Positions 19,498 through 30,418 of a DNA stretch of 64,000 bases are shown piece after piece. A program made the position numbers and the translations under genes. Below the pieces are notes generated by a model. That model was given only the letters and a program-made list of their open reading frames with translations. It did not search any database and had not been told where the DNA came from. This DNA comes from Canna indica. Taxonomy: Eukaryota > Streptophyta > Magnoliopsida > Zingiberales > Cannaceae. Every line of letters begins with the position of its first letter. Within the stretch, counting starts at the first letter, position 1. The DNA is taken from contig CP136893.1 in assembly GCA_034359265.1 (NCBI GenBank), positions 44,899,501 through 44,963,500 on the forward strand, in the 5' to 3' direction.

Positions 19498-20228
19498 TGT
19501 TGTGTGAAATCCGACACTAGAATAGGGGCTTGAATAGTATCAGTCCACTTTTACAATTTTCTTTTACTCAATTTTATCTTAGCTTAATGCAATTGTTCTT
19601 TGATGGTTGATATGATCTCAATTCAATGTCAATGATAAAAGCAAGTAAACAAACAATGCAAACAACAATATTTATAGTGGTTCGGCCAACCGCCTACTCC
19701 ACTACCTTGGCTCCTTACCAAGGATTTCTAAACACTACTTTATAGAATTTATGTTTCACTTTGAATACACTTGAATTGCACTTGAATTGGCCTTCGCCAC
19801 ATTCGGTCGACCGGATGGCTTCTGCCAGATTTTTGCGATCATCGGTCGACCGAATGGGCTGCAATGCTATACTATTGCCTTGTTCGGTCGACTGAACCCA
19901 GGCTGAGGATGACTTCTTCCTTGTATTTTTACATGCCTTTTCTATGGGTTTGGTTACCAAGTTTCAACTTGGATAACCTTACATTTTAGGCTTGGGATAA
20001 ATTATCCTAGGGACGTATTACATTAAATCTACTTGACTTAATCCCGAGCCTTTCTTCAATGATTTCTTTTTCCATTTCTTTGACGATCTTTTTCATCGTC
20101 CCATTTGAACGGATTTGGCATGCGTATCGCAACCTCAACCTGAACTCAAAACTTCACACCTGGATTAAATATGTGTTTGTTATCATCAAAATAAAGATGG
20201 AGGCTTAAGAGAGTCCCTTAAGCCAACA
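19498..20228 (-). repeat. 5' LTR of copia-2 with internal deletion (731 bp)
   Basis: Same ends as the 3' LTR but about 720 bp shorter. Sequence equivalent to about 12965-13685 of the 3' LTR is missing at about 19772. The lost part contains the TATA inverted repeat and most of the palindrome cluster, so the promoter of this element is gone. The hairpin module is kept (TAGTGG 19675-19680, CCACTA 19699-19704, CCTTGG 19705-19710, CCAAGG 19718-19723). Confidence 0.9.
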
Positions 20229-21777
20229 ATTGTCAGCCTAGAGGGCTAGTCCGAGGTCGAGCCAAGTCTATCCATGGTTCGGTGCGAGCTTGAGAGCTCG
20301 GATAAGTGAAACCGTAGATTTTATGCTTTATGTGTTTGATTGATTAAGTTGAATTGATTGGGTGTGCTTGTGTTGTTTTGCTTGTATGGAGCATGAGTTT
20401 AATTAAGCTAAGGCGGGTTAGCGGATTGGATTCGGGCTCGAGGCGGATACGGGTTTGATAAGGGTTGAGGGTTGGGGAGGGAATTATAACCCCCCCCCCC
20501 CCCCCCCCCCCATAGGCATGCGGCTCTCCATTGGAGCAAGACAAGATTCTTGAAGAGTGAGAGAGGAGCCCCCCCTCCCCCGAGCTGCCCCTCTCCCCCT
20601 CTTGGAGCCGCCGCATTTGAAGGCCAACCGCCGGGTGGGAGAGGAGCCATCGCCCCTCTCCCTCTTCTTTGAAGCCATCCACCGAGGAGAAGAGCCGAGC
20701 CGAGCCCTTCTCGCCCCCCCCCCCCCCCTCTCTCTTGTTCTGTCCTTTGGAAGCCAAGCCATCGGCTTGATAGAGCCGCCGCCCCCTTTGAGGCCAGATT
20801 CGAAGGTCGGCAGTTGGGAATTTCTCTGATTTCTCTTCCTAATCAGGTGAGTGGTTTTACCGCTCCTTTTCTTGGGTTTTCTCTCATGTTCTTGAGCCGA
20901 GTTGGGCGTTGTGTCGTTCTTGGTTATTTCCCGTTGATTCTTGTGATTTGATTGCCAAAATTTCATGTTGACTTGTGGAGGGAACCAGAGGTTTCCCCCT
21001 TGTGGCTCGACAGCCATAGGACTACCCTAGGGGTGCTCGGCCAAGGTGGGAGAAGGGGTGCCCTCAAGGTGTTTGATGAAATGACTAAAAGAGGATTCTT
21101 GTTTATTTTGAGATCTATGCCTTGGATTGCTTACCAATTTAGGTTCTTATAATGTTAATGCATGCCTTGAAATTAAATCTGTGATTTCTGGATATTAATC
21201 TTGTTTTACAAATATAGGATTTGATCTTGATGTCATGGGTGTTCTTGATATGCATAGGTTCTTGATCATGAAGCTTGATTCTTGTTTAAAGATGACATTG
21301 ATGCTTGCTATTCTTGTTTAACAAATATGATTTTTGTGAAATTTATCTCAATGTTATAAATATGTTTTGATAGTGATTAAGGATTTAATTTTTGTGAATT
21401 TCGGATTAATTACCATGATGTGCTGAAAATTCAATTTTGCTGAAAACTCCATGTTGAATTGTTGATTCTGGTTTGGTTTTGAAAACTTTTTTGTAATGTG
21501 TATAGTTTACTGAACATAGTCATGTAACCTATCATTTTGACCAGAAAACATAGTCTGAATCTATAGGACACATGTTGGAAGTCAGACTTGACTTGGGTGC
21601 ACCAGTTATGGGCTCAACAATAAACTGAAAACAAAATCCTAAAACAAAACCCTAATTTTGGCAAGTGGAAATTTTAATTGAAAAATTAAAATTTAAGGGG
21701 CAGCATAATCTGTTAAGAGCCAACAAATTAAATCATATACATGAAATAAAAACTCATGGGTTATGAGTGTCATTTAA

Positions 21778-21956
21778 GGAATAAGTTCGGATGGGCGAAT
21801 CCCGATTATTCCTGTGCTATCTTTAAGGAACAAGCTCAGATGGGCGAATCCCGATTGTTCCTGCATTTTCTCATGGAGCAAGTTCGGACGGGCAAATCCC
21901 GATTGCTCCCGAGTGTCATTAAGGAATAATCTCGGATGGGCCAATCCCGATTATCC
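21778..21956 (+). repeat. Hairpin repeat array in chromovirus LTR c (4 units)
   Basis: Units 21778-21812 (GGAATAA/TTATTCC), 21827-21861 (GGAACAA/TTGTTCC), 21875-21909 (GGAGCAA/TTGCTCC) and 21923-21956 (GGAATAA/TTATCC, imperfect). Three successive units show three different, each fully pairing, arm sequences. Confidence 0.88.
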
Positions 21957-23784
21957 TCATAACCCTTGAGTCTGATGTGTGCCTCAGGGCACGGGTAGGC
22001 TGAGGCATGTGATGGCCAGTTGGCCTGTTAGTTAGTTATACCACTTGATGCATTGCCCCTGTATGAGGCAGGGCATTTTATTTCTATTATCTTGTGGTTG
22101 ATTTTGTGGTAGGGGTTGGTAGAACCGCTCACTGAGTTCTTTAAACTCACCCGTTGTCGTTTTTGTTATTTTTGCAAAGCCTGACCGATGAGGTGGGTTG
22201 GAGCACTTGGTGTGGCTGGAGGACAGAAGAGCCACATTGATCTTATTGCAGTCCTAGTTAGGGGTCGTAGTCAAGTTTTGGGTAGTTTGTCATGCACTTG
22301 TATTTTTGCATTTTGGAGTTGTAGTCCCTTGGGGACATTCATGTCTTTCATTTTAGATTTCACTTGTAACTTTGATTTATTGTTTTCACACTTTACTATT
22401 TTGCTAAACTTATTTCTAAAGAAATCTGGTTTGTTTTTTCATTTAAAATAAAACTCGTTTCATTCTTTCTGCTATGTTTTATTGTTATGAGTTGACATGT
22501 GCATGGGTTAGGCTGCGGAGTATAGACACGTATACCCTGGCCGATCAAGTGACCCTGAGTTGGGGCGTGACAATGTCTACTAGCATGGACGTGCAACTCG
22601 ATCACGGATCTCGTTTACGGACATAATAGGAAAGGTATTTCCTATAGGTTAACAAATGCGTGTGGAAGGTGTTTCTTGGTAACCCTAATTTGTAGGGCAT
22701 CCCTAAATTGTAGGGATTGACACATAATAATATTTTATGTAGTTGATTAAATTTAATTATGAATTAAATATTTAATTAACTACTTGACCAGGAATGTATT
22801 TAATTATGAATTAAATATAATTTGATTTTGAATCAAATATACATGGTGGGAAAATCAGTTTCTAACCATGAGCCAAACCAATTAATTAGGACTTAATTTA
22901 TTAGGATAAACCCTAATTAATAGGAATTTGATTTATGAAGATAAATCATAAAATTAATAGATATATGATTCCTAAGGATAAATCATAATTCTATTAATTA
23001 ATAGGAAATTGAATTATTTAGATAAACCTCTTTCCTATTATTTAGGTGATTGGTTTATTTAGATAATTATCATTCTTGTTTATAGGCTCTTAATTTATGG
23101 AGGTAAATTAAAGTTTATATTTAATTGGATTTGATTAATTTCGAATTAATTATAAATATATTAAAATATAAATTATTTTTGAAGGCAAACCCTAGAATTT
23201 TGAATTCCAGAGAGAGGGTTTTTGTGGGGCCAGGTCTACTCTTGTAGTCGCCTTCCCTCTCTATATATAGTGGCCAAATACCCCCTAGGGAGGAGTTGGT
23301 TAATTAATTTCTTCATCTTATTGGAGAAGATTAAGGACTTGATTCTTTAGAGGCTTCTTGTAGAGAAAGCCTCCAAAGAACTCCTCTCTATTGGTGGCCG
23401 GCCATCAACATCCTCCTTCCCTGGTTTTCGCGAAGCCAAATTGAAGGTGTTCTCTTATTGGGTGTGTCGCAATCTTCATCTACTTGGAGGAGTTCAAGAG
23501 GACAACGAGGATTGAGAAAGGTTCTTTGTTGAGCCCCGGTGTTCGCTGCCCGCCCCTATTGTTGCGAGGTGCTTGGTATGGACTATCGTTGGAGGACGTG
23601 CACGTGTGCATCTCAAGATAGGGATAGGATCAGCCATACCAACTGCGGTTTGAGGTATATCTTCTCCTTCTTCTCCGATATTGATTTCCTTAATATTTCT
23701 AAAGTAGATCATTGTTTTCGGGATGGTTTGAATTTTTAAAATTGCTACTTCCGTTGCATTTCTTATTCGCACCCCAACAAAGTA

Positions 23785-24837
23785 TTCACCACCTCGATCT
23801 AATCAAAGGGTTTTAATACTTTTCCCTACTTGTTTCTCAACCTCATCCCTATACTCTTTGAACCTTTCAAAAGCATCAGACTTATGTCTCAACAAGTAGA
23901 CATATCCAAACCTCAATGCATTGTCTGTAAACGTGATGAAGTAGGAATACCCACCTCTAGCTTAAGTTGTATCGGTCCGCAAACATCTGTGTGTACCAAC
24001 TCTAATAACTCAGCGGCCCTCTCACTAAGTCCAGTGAAGGCTTGGTCATTTTTCCCTTGAGATAGGATTCACAAGTTGGCATCGATTCAAAATTGAATCG
24101 ATCAAATAACTCGTCTTTATACAACCTATTGATCCGATTCTCATTAATATGACCATGTCTCAAATGCCAAAGTTTGCTAAGGTTCAAATTATCTCTTTTT
24201 CTTTTATGCGTTTGAACATGAAAAATATTATAAGCTACATCTAAGACCATTAAACCATTTGAAATGCGTCCAGTTCCATATAACTCATCAGAATGATATA
24301 TGTGGCAACAATTGCCCTTTAAAGACATTTCGTAACCTTGTTCAAGTAACAAGGGAACAAAAATAATAATTATTTAATTCAATAGTCTTGCCAGAAGGCA
24401 GACATAAACAATAGGTTCCTACGACTAAAGTTGCGACTCTTACGTCATTGCCTACCCGAAGGTCGTAGTCGCCCTTGTTCAGCATTCTTTTTCTCAACCC
24501 CTACAATGAGTTGCAAATGTTAGAACCACAACCGGTATCCAATATCCGTATAGTAGAATTATGTAATGATAAATGTATTTTAATAACAAACGCATCTACG
24601 AAGGGGGCTTCAGAAGCCCTCTTTTGCCTTACTTCTGCAATGTACTCCTTATAGTTGTGCTTCAGTGGCCATCTTTACCACAATGAAAATAGGTGCCCTT
24701 AGAAGCAGTCTTTTCCTTTTTCTTGATTTCCTTCTTAGGTTTCACAATTTTGTTTTTCGCTTTGTTCTTAACAAAGCGCTTCTTCGCCTTTTTCGAGGCA
24801 CTACCCACTAACAAGACTTTGTCCTTTTCCTTCGGAA
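23785..24837 (-). pseudogene. pol: Copia-3 gag end, protease, pre-integrase and integrase first half
   Basis: Minus-strand TNT1-94-like polyprotein remnant. From 24837 down come a Lys-rich gag tail and the knuckle YFHCGKDGHW (first Cys is Tyr, codon 24689-24691). The protease box appears as ILDTGCGSN in a shifted frame. A pre-integrase domain follows (LWHLRHGHINENRINRLYKDELFD at 24352-24002), then integrase start HTDVCGPI and the SDxGGEYF region. Several stops and frameshifts occur. It breaks at 23784 at the AAGTA duplication of the solo LTR, and the other half of the integrase is at 11393-11526. On the right it is cut by copia-4. Confidence 0.85.
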
Positions 24838-25320
24838 GGTGGTGTTGGCCCATGGGTTTCCATTTGGCTTTGATCTTTATTTTGATGATAACAAACATGA
24901 AACTAATGTATTTGTATAGTTTTGAGTTCAAGTTGATGTTGCGATATATGTGCAAACTTTGTTCGAGAAAATACCAAGAAACGTCAAAAACGACTTTGAC
25001 GATGATCGCGTAGAAAATCTAGGATTAGAAATACAAATCATGTAATATAACCCTAGGAATACGTACATCCCAAACTTAATTGTAATATTATCCAAGTCAA
25101 AACTCGAAAACGAAACCCAAAATGAAGTTTGTGAGAAGAAATCAACAAGAAAAGGCTGATTCCCAGATTCGGTTGATCGGCCGGTCGACTGAATGGAGCC
25201 CAGAAGGTACAAAGGGCTCCAACCACTGGGCGATCGATCGATCGGTCGATCGAACTTCGACCAGACCAACGATCGGGGGATGCAATGGATAGAAAAATGC
25301 TCGTTGGGTGCCCTAGCCGA

Positions 25321-25345
25321 GTGAGGGGTTATAAATACCCCTCAC
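25321..25345 (+). promoter_or_regulatory. TATA box in an inverted repeat, copia-4 5' LTR
   Basis: GTGAGGGGT (25321-25329), TATAAAT (25330-25336), ACCCCTCAC (25337-25345): perfect 9-bp arms with the TATA box as the loop. The 3' LTR copy is at 34994-35018. Confidence 0.72.
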
Positions 25346-25768
25346 CAACCTTCATTTAATCTTCTTAATCATTCACTAAGCATTTTCAAGAGAGATTTGA
25401 GCCTTCCTAAGTGGATTTCAACGTGCAATCTTTGACGATCGTTCATCTACTCGAAGTGTTCTTCCCTCCTCGACTCCGGCTTCAATTCACACTCTACGAC
25501 TGGAGGTGTTAGAGGATTTGAAGGCTAAGCAAGGAGCACTCTTGTTTGGTTTATTCTTTTGTTCCTTTAGAACTTGTTTTCTTTGTTGTTAAACAAGGTT
25601 TTCATTGATAGCTTGTAAGTTGTGCTTGGTAAACATCTTAGGTTTCACTTTGTATATTTGTGTTTTGTCTAGGTGAATAGGATTGAGGCTTTCTAAAAGG
25701 GTTGAGAAGTGAGTCCACATTTGTATTCAAAGGGAAATACTTAATCTTTAAAGGAGTTGGTTAGAAAT

Positions 25769-25817
25769 CCTTGGCGTGGATCCAAGGTAGTGGAGTAGGC
25801 GGTTGGCTGAACCACTA
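25769..25817 (+). repeat. SIRE-like LTR hairpin module, copia-4 5' LTR
   Basis: CCTTGG (25769-25774) with CCAAGG (25782-25787), then TAGTGG (25788-25793) with CCACTA (25812-25817). It lies about 435 bp downstream of the TATA box, so within the presumed transcript. The 3' LTR copy is at 35441-35459. Confidence 0.75.
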
Positions 25818-26006
25818 TAATTACTTGTGTTTGTATTGTCTTGATTGCTTGCTCTTATTTGATATTCATACTTGCTAAAGCATCTAAATTAGTCACACGT
25901 AGATTTGGTTGCATTCAGGTTTAAATTAAAAAGGAATTGAATTGAACATAGTTTTAACCCAACACTATTCAACCCCCCCTTCTAGTGTGGATATTTGAAC
26001 AACATT

Positions 26007-26018
26007 TGGTATCAGAGC
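26007..26018 (+). other. Primer-binding site of copia-4
   Basis: TGGTATCAGAGC two bases after the 5' LTR end, complementary to initiator Met-tRNA. Confidence 0.93.
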
Positions 26019-26061
26019 TTGGTCGTAGGATTAGATTTAACCATCTACCCTACAATTTAGA

Positions 26062-27480
26062 ATGTCTAGCGAAATTCAACTAGCTCAGGGGTCCTCTACT
26101 CACACTCCACCACTTTTTGATGGAAACAACTATGCCTATTGGAAGATACGGATGAATAGCTTCCTCCAATCACTAGGCATGGATGTAGAGAGAATGATCC
26201 AATTAGAGTATAAGCAACCCACCAAGAACATGGATGAGTGGAACCCGGAAGAAATTAGACTCTTTAATGCAAAAGGCAAGGCCATTAATGCACTATATTA
26301 TGGCCTATCTTTTAATGAGTTTAATCGGATTTCTACTTGTAAGCCCGCCTTTAAACTTTGGAATGTCCTAGAGTCTACACATGAAGGCACTTCCCAAGTT
26401 AAGGAATTTAAGATAAACCTTCTCATGCATGATTATGAAATGTTTAAAATGCTTTCGCATGAAACTATTGATGCCATGTATGCTCGTTTCCAAAATATTA
26501 CTAATGCTTTATCTAATCTTGGAAAAGACATAAAAGAAGAGGAGAAGGTAAGAAAGTTCCTATTCGATCCCTTCCGAAATCTTGGGAGCCAAAGGTAATT
26601 GCGGTCATGAAAGCCAAGCAATTGGCAACCTTGAAGCTTACCGAACTCATTGGATCTCTTATGACCCATGAGATCCACACGAGGGCACAAAAGGACGAAG
26701 ATGCCCCCAAAAGCAAGACCATTGCTTTAAAAGCATCACACCGGGTTGAAGAACCTTCATCATTCGAGGAAGAAATGGATGACTTTGAAGAAATGGCGAT
26801 GATGGCAAGAAGGTTCATGAACTTCATGAGGGGCGGCATGAGAAGAGGCAAGGGAGGCTACACTTGCTACAATTGCAACAAGACCGGGCACCTAAAGAAG
26901 GATTGCCCACTTCTCAAGATGGCCTCTACCTCCAACCCTCACAAAGGACAAGTACAAGAAGAAGAAGAAGGCAATGATGGCTTCTTGGCATGAGAGTGAA
27001 TCTTCATCAAGTGAAGAGGAGACCAAAAGTGAGAAGGCAAATCTTTGCCTTATGGTAACTGACAATGAGGTAAAATTTACCTTTGGTGAACTTTCATTTA
27101 CGCAAGAAGAATTAGAAATTGAGTTTGATCAAATGCATTATGAATTCAATGCCATTAGAAAGAAGTTTAAAGAACTCAAAAAGGACAACAAATCCTTAGA
27201 AGTAGAGAATGATAACTTGTTACTTTCATGCAATGCTTTAAGGAAAGAAGTTGATAGCCTTAAGGAAGAAAAGCATGCCTTTGAGAATGTTAAGAAAAAT
27301 TTAGTAAATAAGAATGAAAAACTAGAAAATGAGAATAAGTTCTTGAGTGATCAAATAGAACACTTGATTGATAGCATGCTTAACTTAAAAAAGGTATTAT
27401 GCATGCTAAATGAGAAAATGAATACTTTGCAAAATGTCATGCCTAAAGTTGCAAATGTTAGAAAATCCACAAATGGTTAA
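26062..27480 (+). pseudogene. gag: Gag of copia-4 (two frameshifts)
   Basis: Starts MSSEIQLAQGSSTHTPPLFDG at 26062, 44 bp after the primer-binding site. The first segment (to 26598) is the UBN2-type capsid region ending in a frameshift near 26570. The second (26607-26993) has the acidic stretch and zinc knuckle CYNCNKTGHLKKDC, with another frameshift near 26980. The third (26974-27480) is an acidic/serine stretch, then about 110 residues of coiled coil rich in Lys, Glu, Asn and Leu (FKELKKDNKSLEVENDNLLL and similar). The coiled coil may mediate particle assembly in this clade, by analogy only. A second knuckle (CFSCGIF, then HMAGYC after a stop) is at 27538-27580. Confidence 0.85.
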
Positions 27481-27559
27481 GTTCATGCACACTTCCATGC
27501 TCACACACATAGCACTAGAAAATTTAATGGAAGTTGCTTTTCATGTGGTATTTTTTGAC

Positions 27560-28200
27560 ATATGGCTGGATATTGTGCAATAAAGAGGAACCCCCATGCT
27601 AGATTTACTCGGGTTGCTAAGATGGCTAGCAATCAAGGATACAATAAGATTTGGGTACCTAAAGTTGCCTCCTCTCCTTTTGTAGATGAAGAACCATCCT
27701 CAAGCAAGTAGGAGCACTTGGATATTGGATAGCGGTTGCTCAAAGCATATGACGGGCGATATCAATCTATTTGCAACCCTATCAAGTAAGGATGGTGGCC
27801 ATTTGACTTTTGGAGACAATGTCAAAGGTAAGATTGTTGGCATTGTAGATATAGGTATACTTCCTTACCCATGCATTAAGAATGTATTATTAGTTGATGG
27901 GTTAAAGCACAATTTGATAAGTATATCTCAATTGTGTGATAATGGATATGTTATCATTTTTGAAGCATCTAAGTGTATCATTAGGAGTTCACCATCTAAT
28001 GATATTGTCTTTATTGGAAATAGGCATGAAAACATATACACACTAGTCTTGAATGTTTTGCCTAATCCCCATGTTAGATGCTTAGTTGCTATGGAAAATG
28101 ATTCTTGGTTGTGATATAGAAGGCTAGGACATGCTAGCATGAGCCTCATCCAAGAAATAACTAAAAAGGACTTTGTGATGCATGTCAACATGAAAAACAA
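27560..28200 (+). pseudogene. pol: Protease and pre-integrase domain of copia-4
   Basis: The open stretch 27686-28114 carries STWILDSGCSKHMTGD, the intact DSG protease box of copia elements, then DGLKHNLISISQLCDNGY and RCLVAMENDSWL. A stop (TGA at about 28112) interrupts WL-stop-YRRLGHASMSLIQ of the pre-integrase zinc motif, where the first His is also Tyr. A short deletion then joins to CDACQHEKQV-type sequence near 28175. The intact DSG contrasts with DSD in copia-2. Confidence 0.82.
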
Positions 28201-29265
28201 GTTAAGTCCTCATTCCATAACATAAATCAAGTCACTACATCTAGAACACTTGAACTTGTGCACATGGATCTTTTCGGTCCTTGTGATGTTGTTAGTCTAG
28301 GTGGTAAGTTATATTGCTATGTTTTGGTTGATGATCGATTTTTCGAGATTTACGTGGGTTTTCTTCCTAGCTAAGAAAAATAAAACTTTTGATTTCTTCA
28401 AAAATTTTGCTAGGAGAGTTATAAATGAAAAATGAATTTCAATTTTGAAAATTAGGAGCGATAATGGAGGTGAATTTAAAAATGAAAAGTTTTCTAAATT
28501 TTATGATGAAATGGGCATTGAGCATACCTTTTCTTCCCCTAGAACCCCTCAACAAAATGGGGTGGTTGAGAGGAAGAATAGAACATTACAAGAAATGGCT
28601 AGGACCATACTTTGTGAAAATAATTTGCCTAAGTACTTTTGAGCCGAAGCCATAAATACTTCTTGTTATGTGCTTGATCATGTTTTATTAAGACCTAAAA
28701 TTAAGAATATATACTTCTTTTGAGCTTTGGAATGATAGAATCCCAAGTGTGGGATATTTTAGAGTTTTTGGATGTAAATGCTTTATCTTGAACACTAAAG
28801 AACAACTAGGAAAATTTGATGTTAAATCCGATGAAGGTATTTTCCTAGGTTACTCTAATAGTTCTAAGGCTTATAGAGTATATAATCGTAGAACTATGAT
28901 AGTTGAAAAATCCATGCATGTTACTTTTGATGAAACTAATGATTCTTCAAGAAATGTTAAGATTGTGAATGTAGGTGAGGAACTTGAGGAATTGACTTTT
29001 CATGACAAAGAGGTTGAAGATGAACTCAATGAGGAAACACATCATGAAGATCTTTCATCCTCATCCTTACCTCAAGTTGGAGAAGAAGAAGAGGAAGGTC
29101 TACCAACTCTCCCTAAAGGATACCGGTTGATAAGAGACCATCCAATTGATCAAGTCATTGGAGAGCCATCAACAGGAGTGGTAACTCGTTCTAGACTCAA
29201 AAATGTTTGTCAATATGTAGCTTTTATATCTGAAGTAGAGCCTAAAAACATTAAGGAACCATAGA
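28201..29265 (+). pseudogene. pol: Integrase of copia-4 (broken)
   Basis: Starts with HMDLFGPCDVV (first catalytic Asp). A frameshift occurs in the following DDRF stretch near 28335. IRSDNGGEFKNEKF and PQQNGVVERKNRTLQEMA then carry the remaining D and E at 28445-28642. A stop replaces the Trp of YFWAEA at about 28640, and a small insertion shifts frame at about 28710. The segment 28749-29264 has the C-terminal block CFILNTKEQLGKFD and an acidic region, EEEEEGLPTLPKGYRLI. All three catalytic residues can be read but not in one frame. Confidence 0.85.
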
Positions 29266-30090
29266 AGATGAATTTTGGGTAATTGCCATGCAAGATGAAC
29301 TAAATTAATTTGTAAGGAATGATTTTTGGGATTTAGTACCTAGACCTAGTGAACAATCCGTAATTGGGAGTAAATGGGACTATAGAAACAAATTAGATGA
29401 AGATGGTTAAGTAGAAACAAAGTTAGGTTAGTGTCCCAAGGGTATAATCAAGAGGAAGGAATAGATTATAATGAAACTTATGCTCCCGTAGCTAGATTAG
29501 AAGCAATTCGCATGCTTTTAGCTTATGCAAGTTTTAAAGGTTTTAAACTTTTTCAAATGGATGTCAAAAGTGCATTTTTGAATGGTTTTATAGATGAAGA
29601 AGTTTGTGTTGAACAACGCCCCGCTTTTAAAAGTTTATGTTTTCAAACTTAAAAATGCTTTATATGGTTTAAAAGAAGCCCTTAGGGCTTGGTATGAAAG
29701 GCTTCCCAATTTTTTGATTGAACATGGTTTTAGCGTTGGAAAAGCCGGTGTATATCTTTTCATTAAAAATGATGGAAATGATATTTTACTTGGGCAAATT
29801 TATGTGGATGACATTATATTTGGTGCTACTAATGAATTACTTTGTGAGTTATTTGCCAAATGCATGCAAGAGGAGTTTGAGATGAGTATGATGGGAAAAC
29901 TCTCCTTCATGCTTGGTCTCCAAATCAAGCAAACCAACAAAGGAATCTTCATCAATCAAGCCAAATACACAAAGGGGCTTATTAAGAGATTTGGGATGAA
30001 TGAAGGCAAGATAGATTCTACACCAATGAGCACATCCATCAAGCTTGATAAAGATGAAGACGGTGTAAAGGTAGATGAAAAATGATATCG
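29266..30090 (+). pseudogene. pol: Reverse transcriptase of copia-4 (broken)
   Basis: The N-terminal part (29266-29430) is disrupted by stops and a frameshift. The segment 29431-29652 has [21 protein letters not shown] and [15 protein letters not shown]. After another frameshift, 29594-30085 has NALYGLKEALRAWYERL, the catalytic YVDDIIFGATN, SFMLGLQIKQ and KYTKGLIKRFG. It ends at a TGA in KYR-type sequence near 30083. The YVDD box is intact. Confidence 0.87.
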
Positions 30091-30094
30091 ATGT

Positions 30095-30403
30095 ATGATT
30101 GGTAGTCTTCTTTATTTAATCGCAAGTAGACCTGATATCATGTTTAGTGTATTTGCATGTGCTAGATTTCAATCATGCCCTGAAATGTCTCACTTAAGTG
30201 CGGTTAAATGCATTTTGAGATATTTGAAAGGCACGATTGAATTAGCATTATGGTATCCCTGTGATGCATCTTATGATTTAATTGATTTTTCGGATACAGT
30301 TTTTGCCGGATGCAAAAGTAGATAGAAAAAGCACTAGTGGCTGTTGTCAATTCCTAGGAATGGGTCTTGTTTCTTGGTTTTCCAAGAAATAAAACTCCGT
30401 TGC
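30095..30403 (+). pseudogene. pol: RNase H of copia-4, first part
   Basis: MIGSLLYLIASRPDIMFSVF through LSAVKCILRYLKGTIELALW, then a frameshift in the first catalytic block (FSDTVFAGCK where the clade has SDADFAG). SWFSKKxNSVAL runs up to the CACTA-1 insertion at 30407. Reading resumes at 33738 with STT, so the transposon cut inside the SVALSTTEAEY motif. Confidence 0.85.
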
Positions 30404-30418
30404 ACTCACTACTAGAAA

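Larger units (their letters stand above)
12690..20228 (-). mobile_element. Copia-2, complete SIRE-like Ty1/copia element
   Basis: Minus-strand element with 5' LTR 19498-20228, primer-binding site 19484-19495, gag, protease, integrase, RT, RNase H, polypurine tract 14139-14154 and 3' LTR 12690-14138. The gag (UBN2-type with CCHC knuckle), the Gln/Glu-rich coiled-coil after gag and the GGGGGAGATTGTTGG junction are typical of the SIRE/Maximus clade. I see no envelope-like frame. No 5-bp duplication is evident (GTGAT against ATTGT). Stops and frameshifts occur throughout. Confidence 0.9.
12645..22572 (+). mobile_element. Solo chromovirus LTR (copy c), interrupted by copia-2
   Basis: Starts TATAATATCC (TG changed to TA relative to copy a) at 12645 and ends GGGGCGTGACA at 22572. 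It is flanked by the 5-bp duplication ATGTC (12640-12644 and 22573-22577). Copia-2 (12690-20228) splits it about 45 bp from its start. The right part, 20229-22572, carries the GTCAGCCTAG block, a TATA-like box near 20485 before a long C run (about 20491-20513), a low-complexity GA/CT-rich leader and four hairpin repeats. No internal region or primer-binding site is present. Confidence 0.9.
11532..23779 (+). mobile_element. Solo LTR of the copia-3 family inside copia-3, with nested insertions
   Basis: Begins TGAAAGGAATAATG at 11532 and ends CACCCCAACA at 23779. It is flanked by the 5-bp duplication AAGTA (11527-11531 and 23780-23784), so it is a bona fide solo LTR. It is oriented opposite to its host and interrupted by the chromovirus solo LTR at 12645-22572. 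The remaining LTR halves are 11532-12644 and 22573-23779. A TATA box (TATATATAG, about 23263) lies in the right half, downstream of AT-rich sequence. No coding sequence belongs to it. Confidence 0.9.
24843..26004 (+). repeat. 5' LTR of copia-4
   Basis: Starts TGTTGGCCCATGG and ends TTGAACAACA. It has GTCGACC/CGATCG palindromes at about 25170-25265, the TATA box in an inverted repeat at 25321-25345, and the hairpin module at 25769-25817. Confidence 0.92.

Noticed and set aside
12685..20233. 5-bp target duplication for copia-2
   Set aside because: Flanks are GTGAT and ATTGT. Only AT could be shared, so no duplication is claimed even though the chromovirus LTR clearly continues on both sides.
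20344..21017. Gly/Pro/Arg-rich open frames near the poly-C run
   Set aside because: Low-complexity GA/CT-rich LTR leader. The frames overlap on both strands and depend on homopolymer length. The matching part of LTR a (5245-5550) gives unrelated frames.
26005..26020. tRNA gene hint from TGGTATCAGAGC sequences
   Set aside because: These are primer-binding sites next to LTR ends (also at 3028, 19484 and 39209). No cloverleaf surrounds them.
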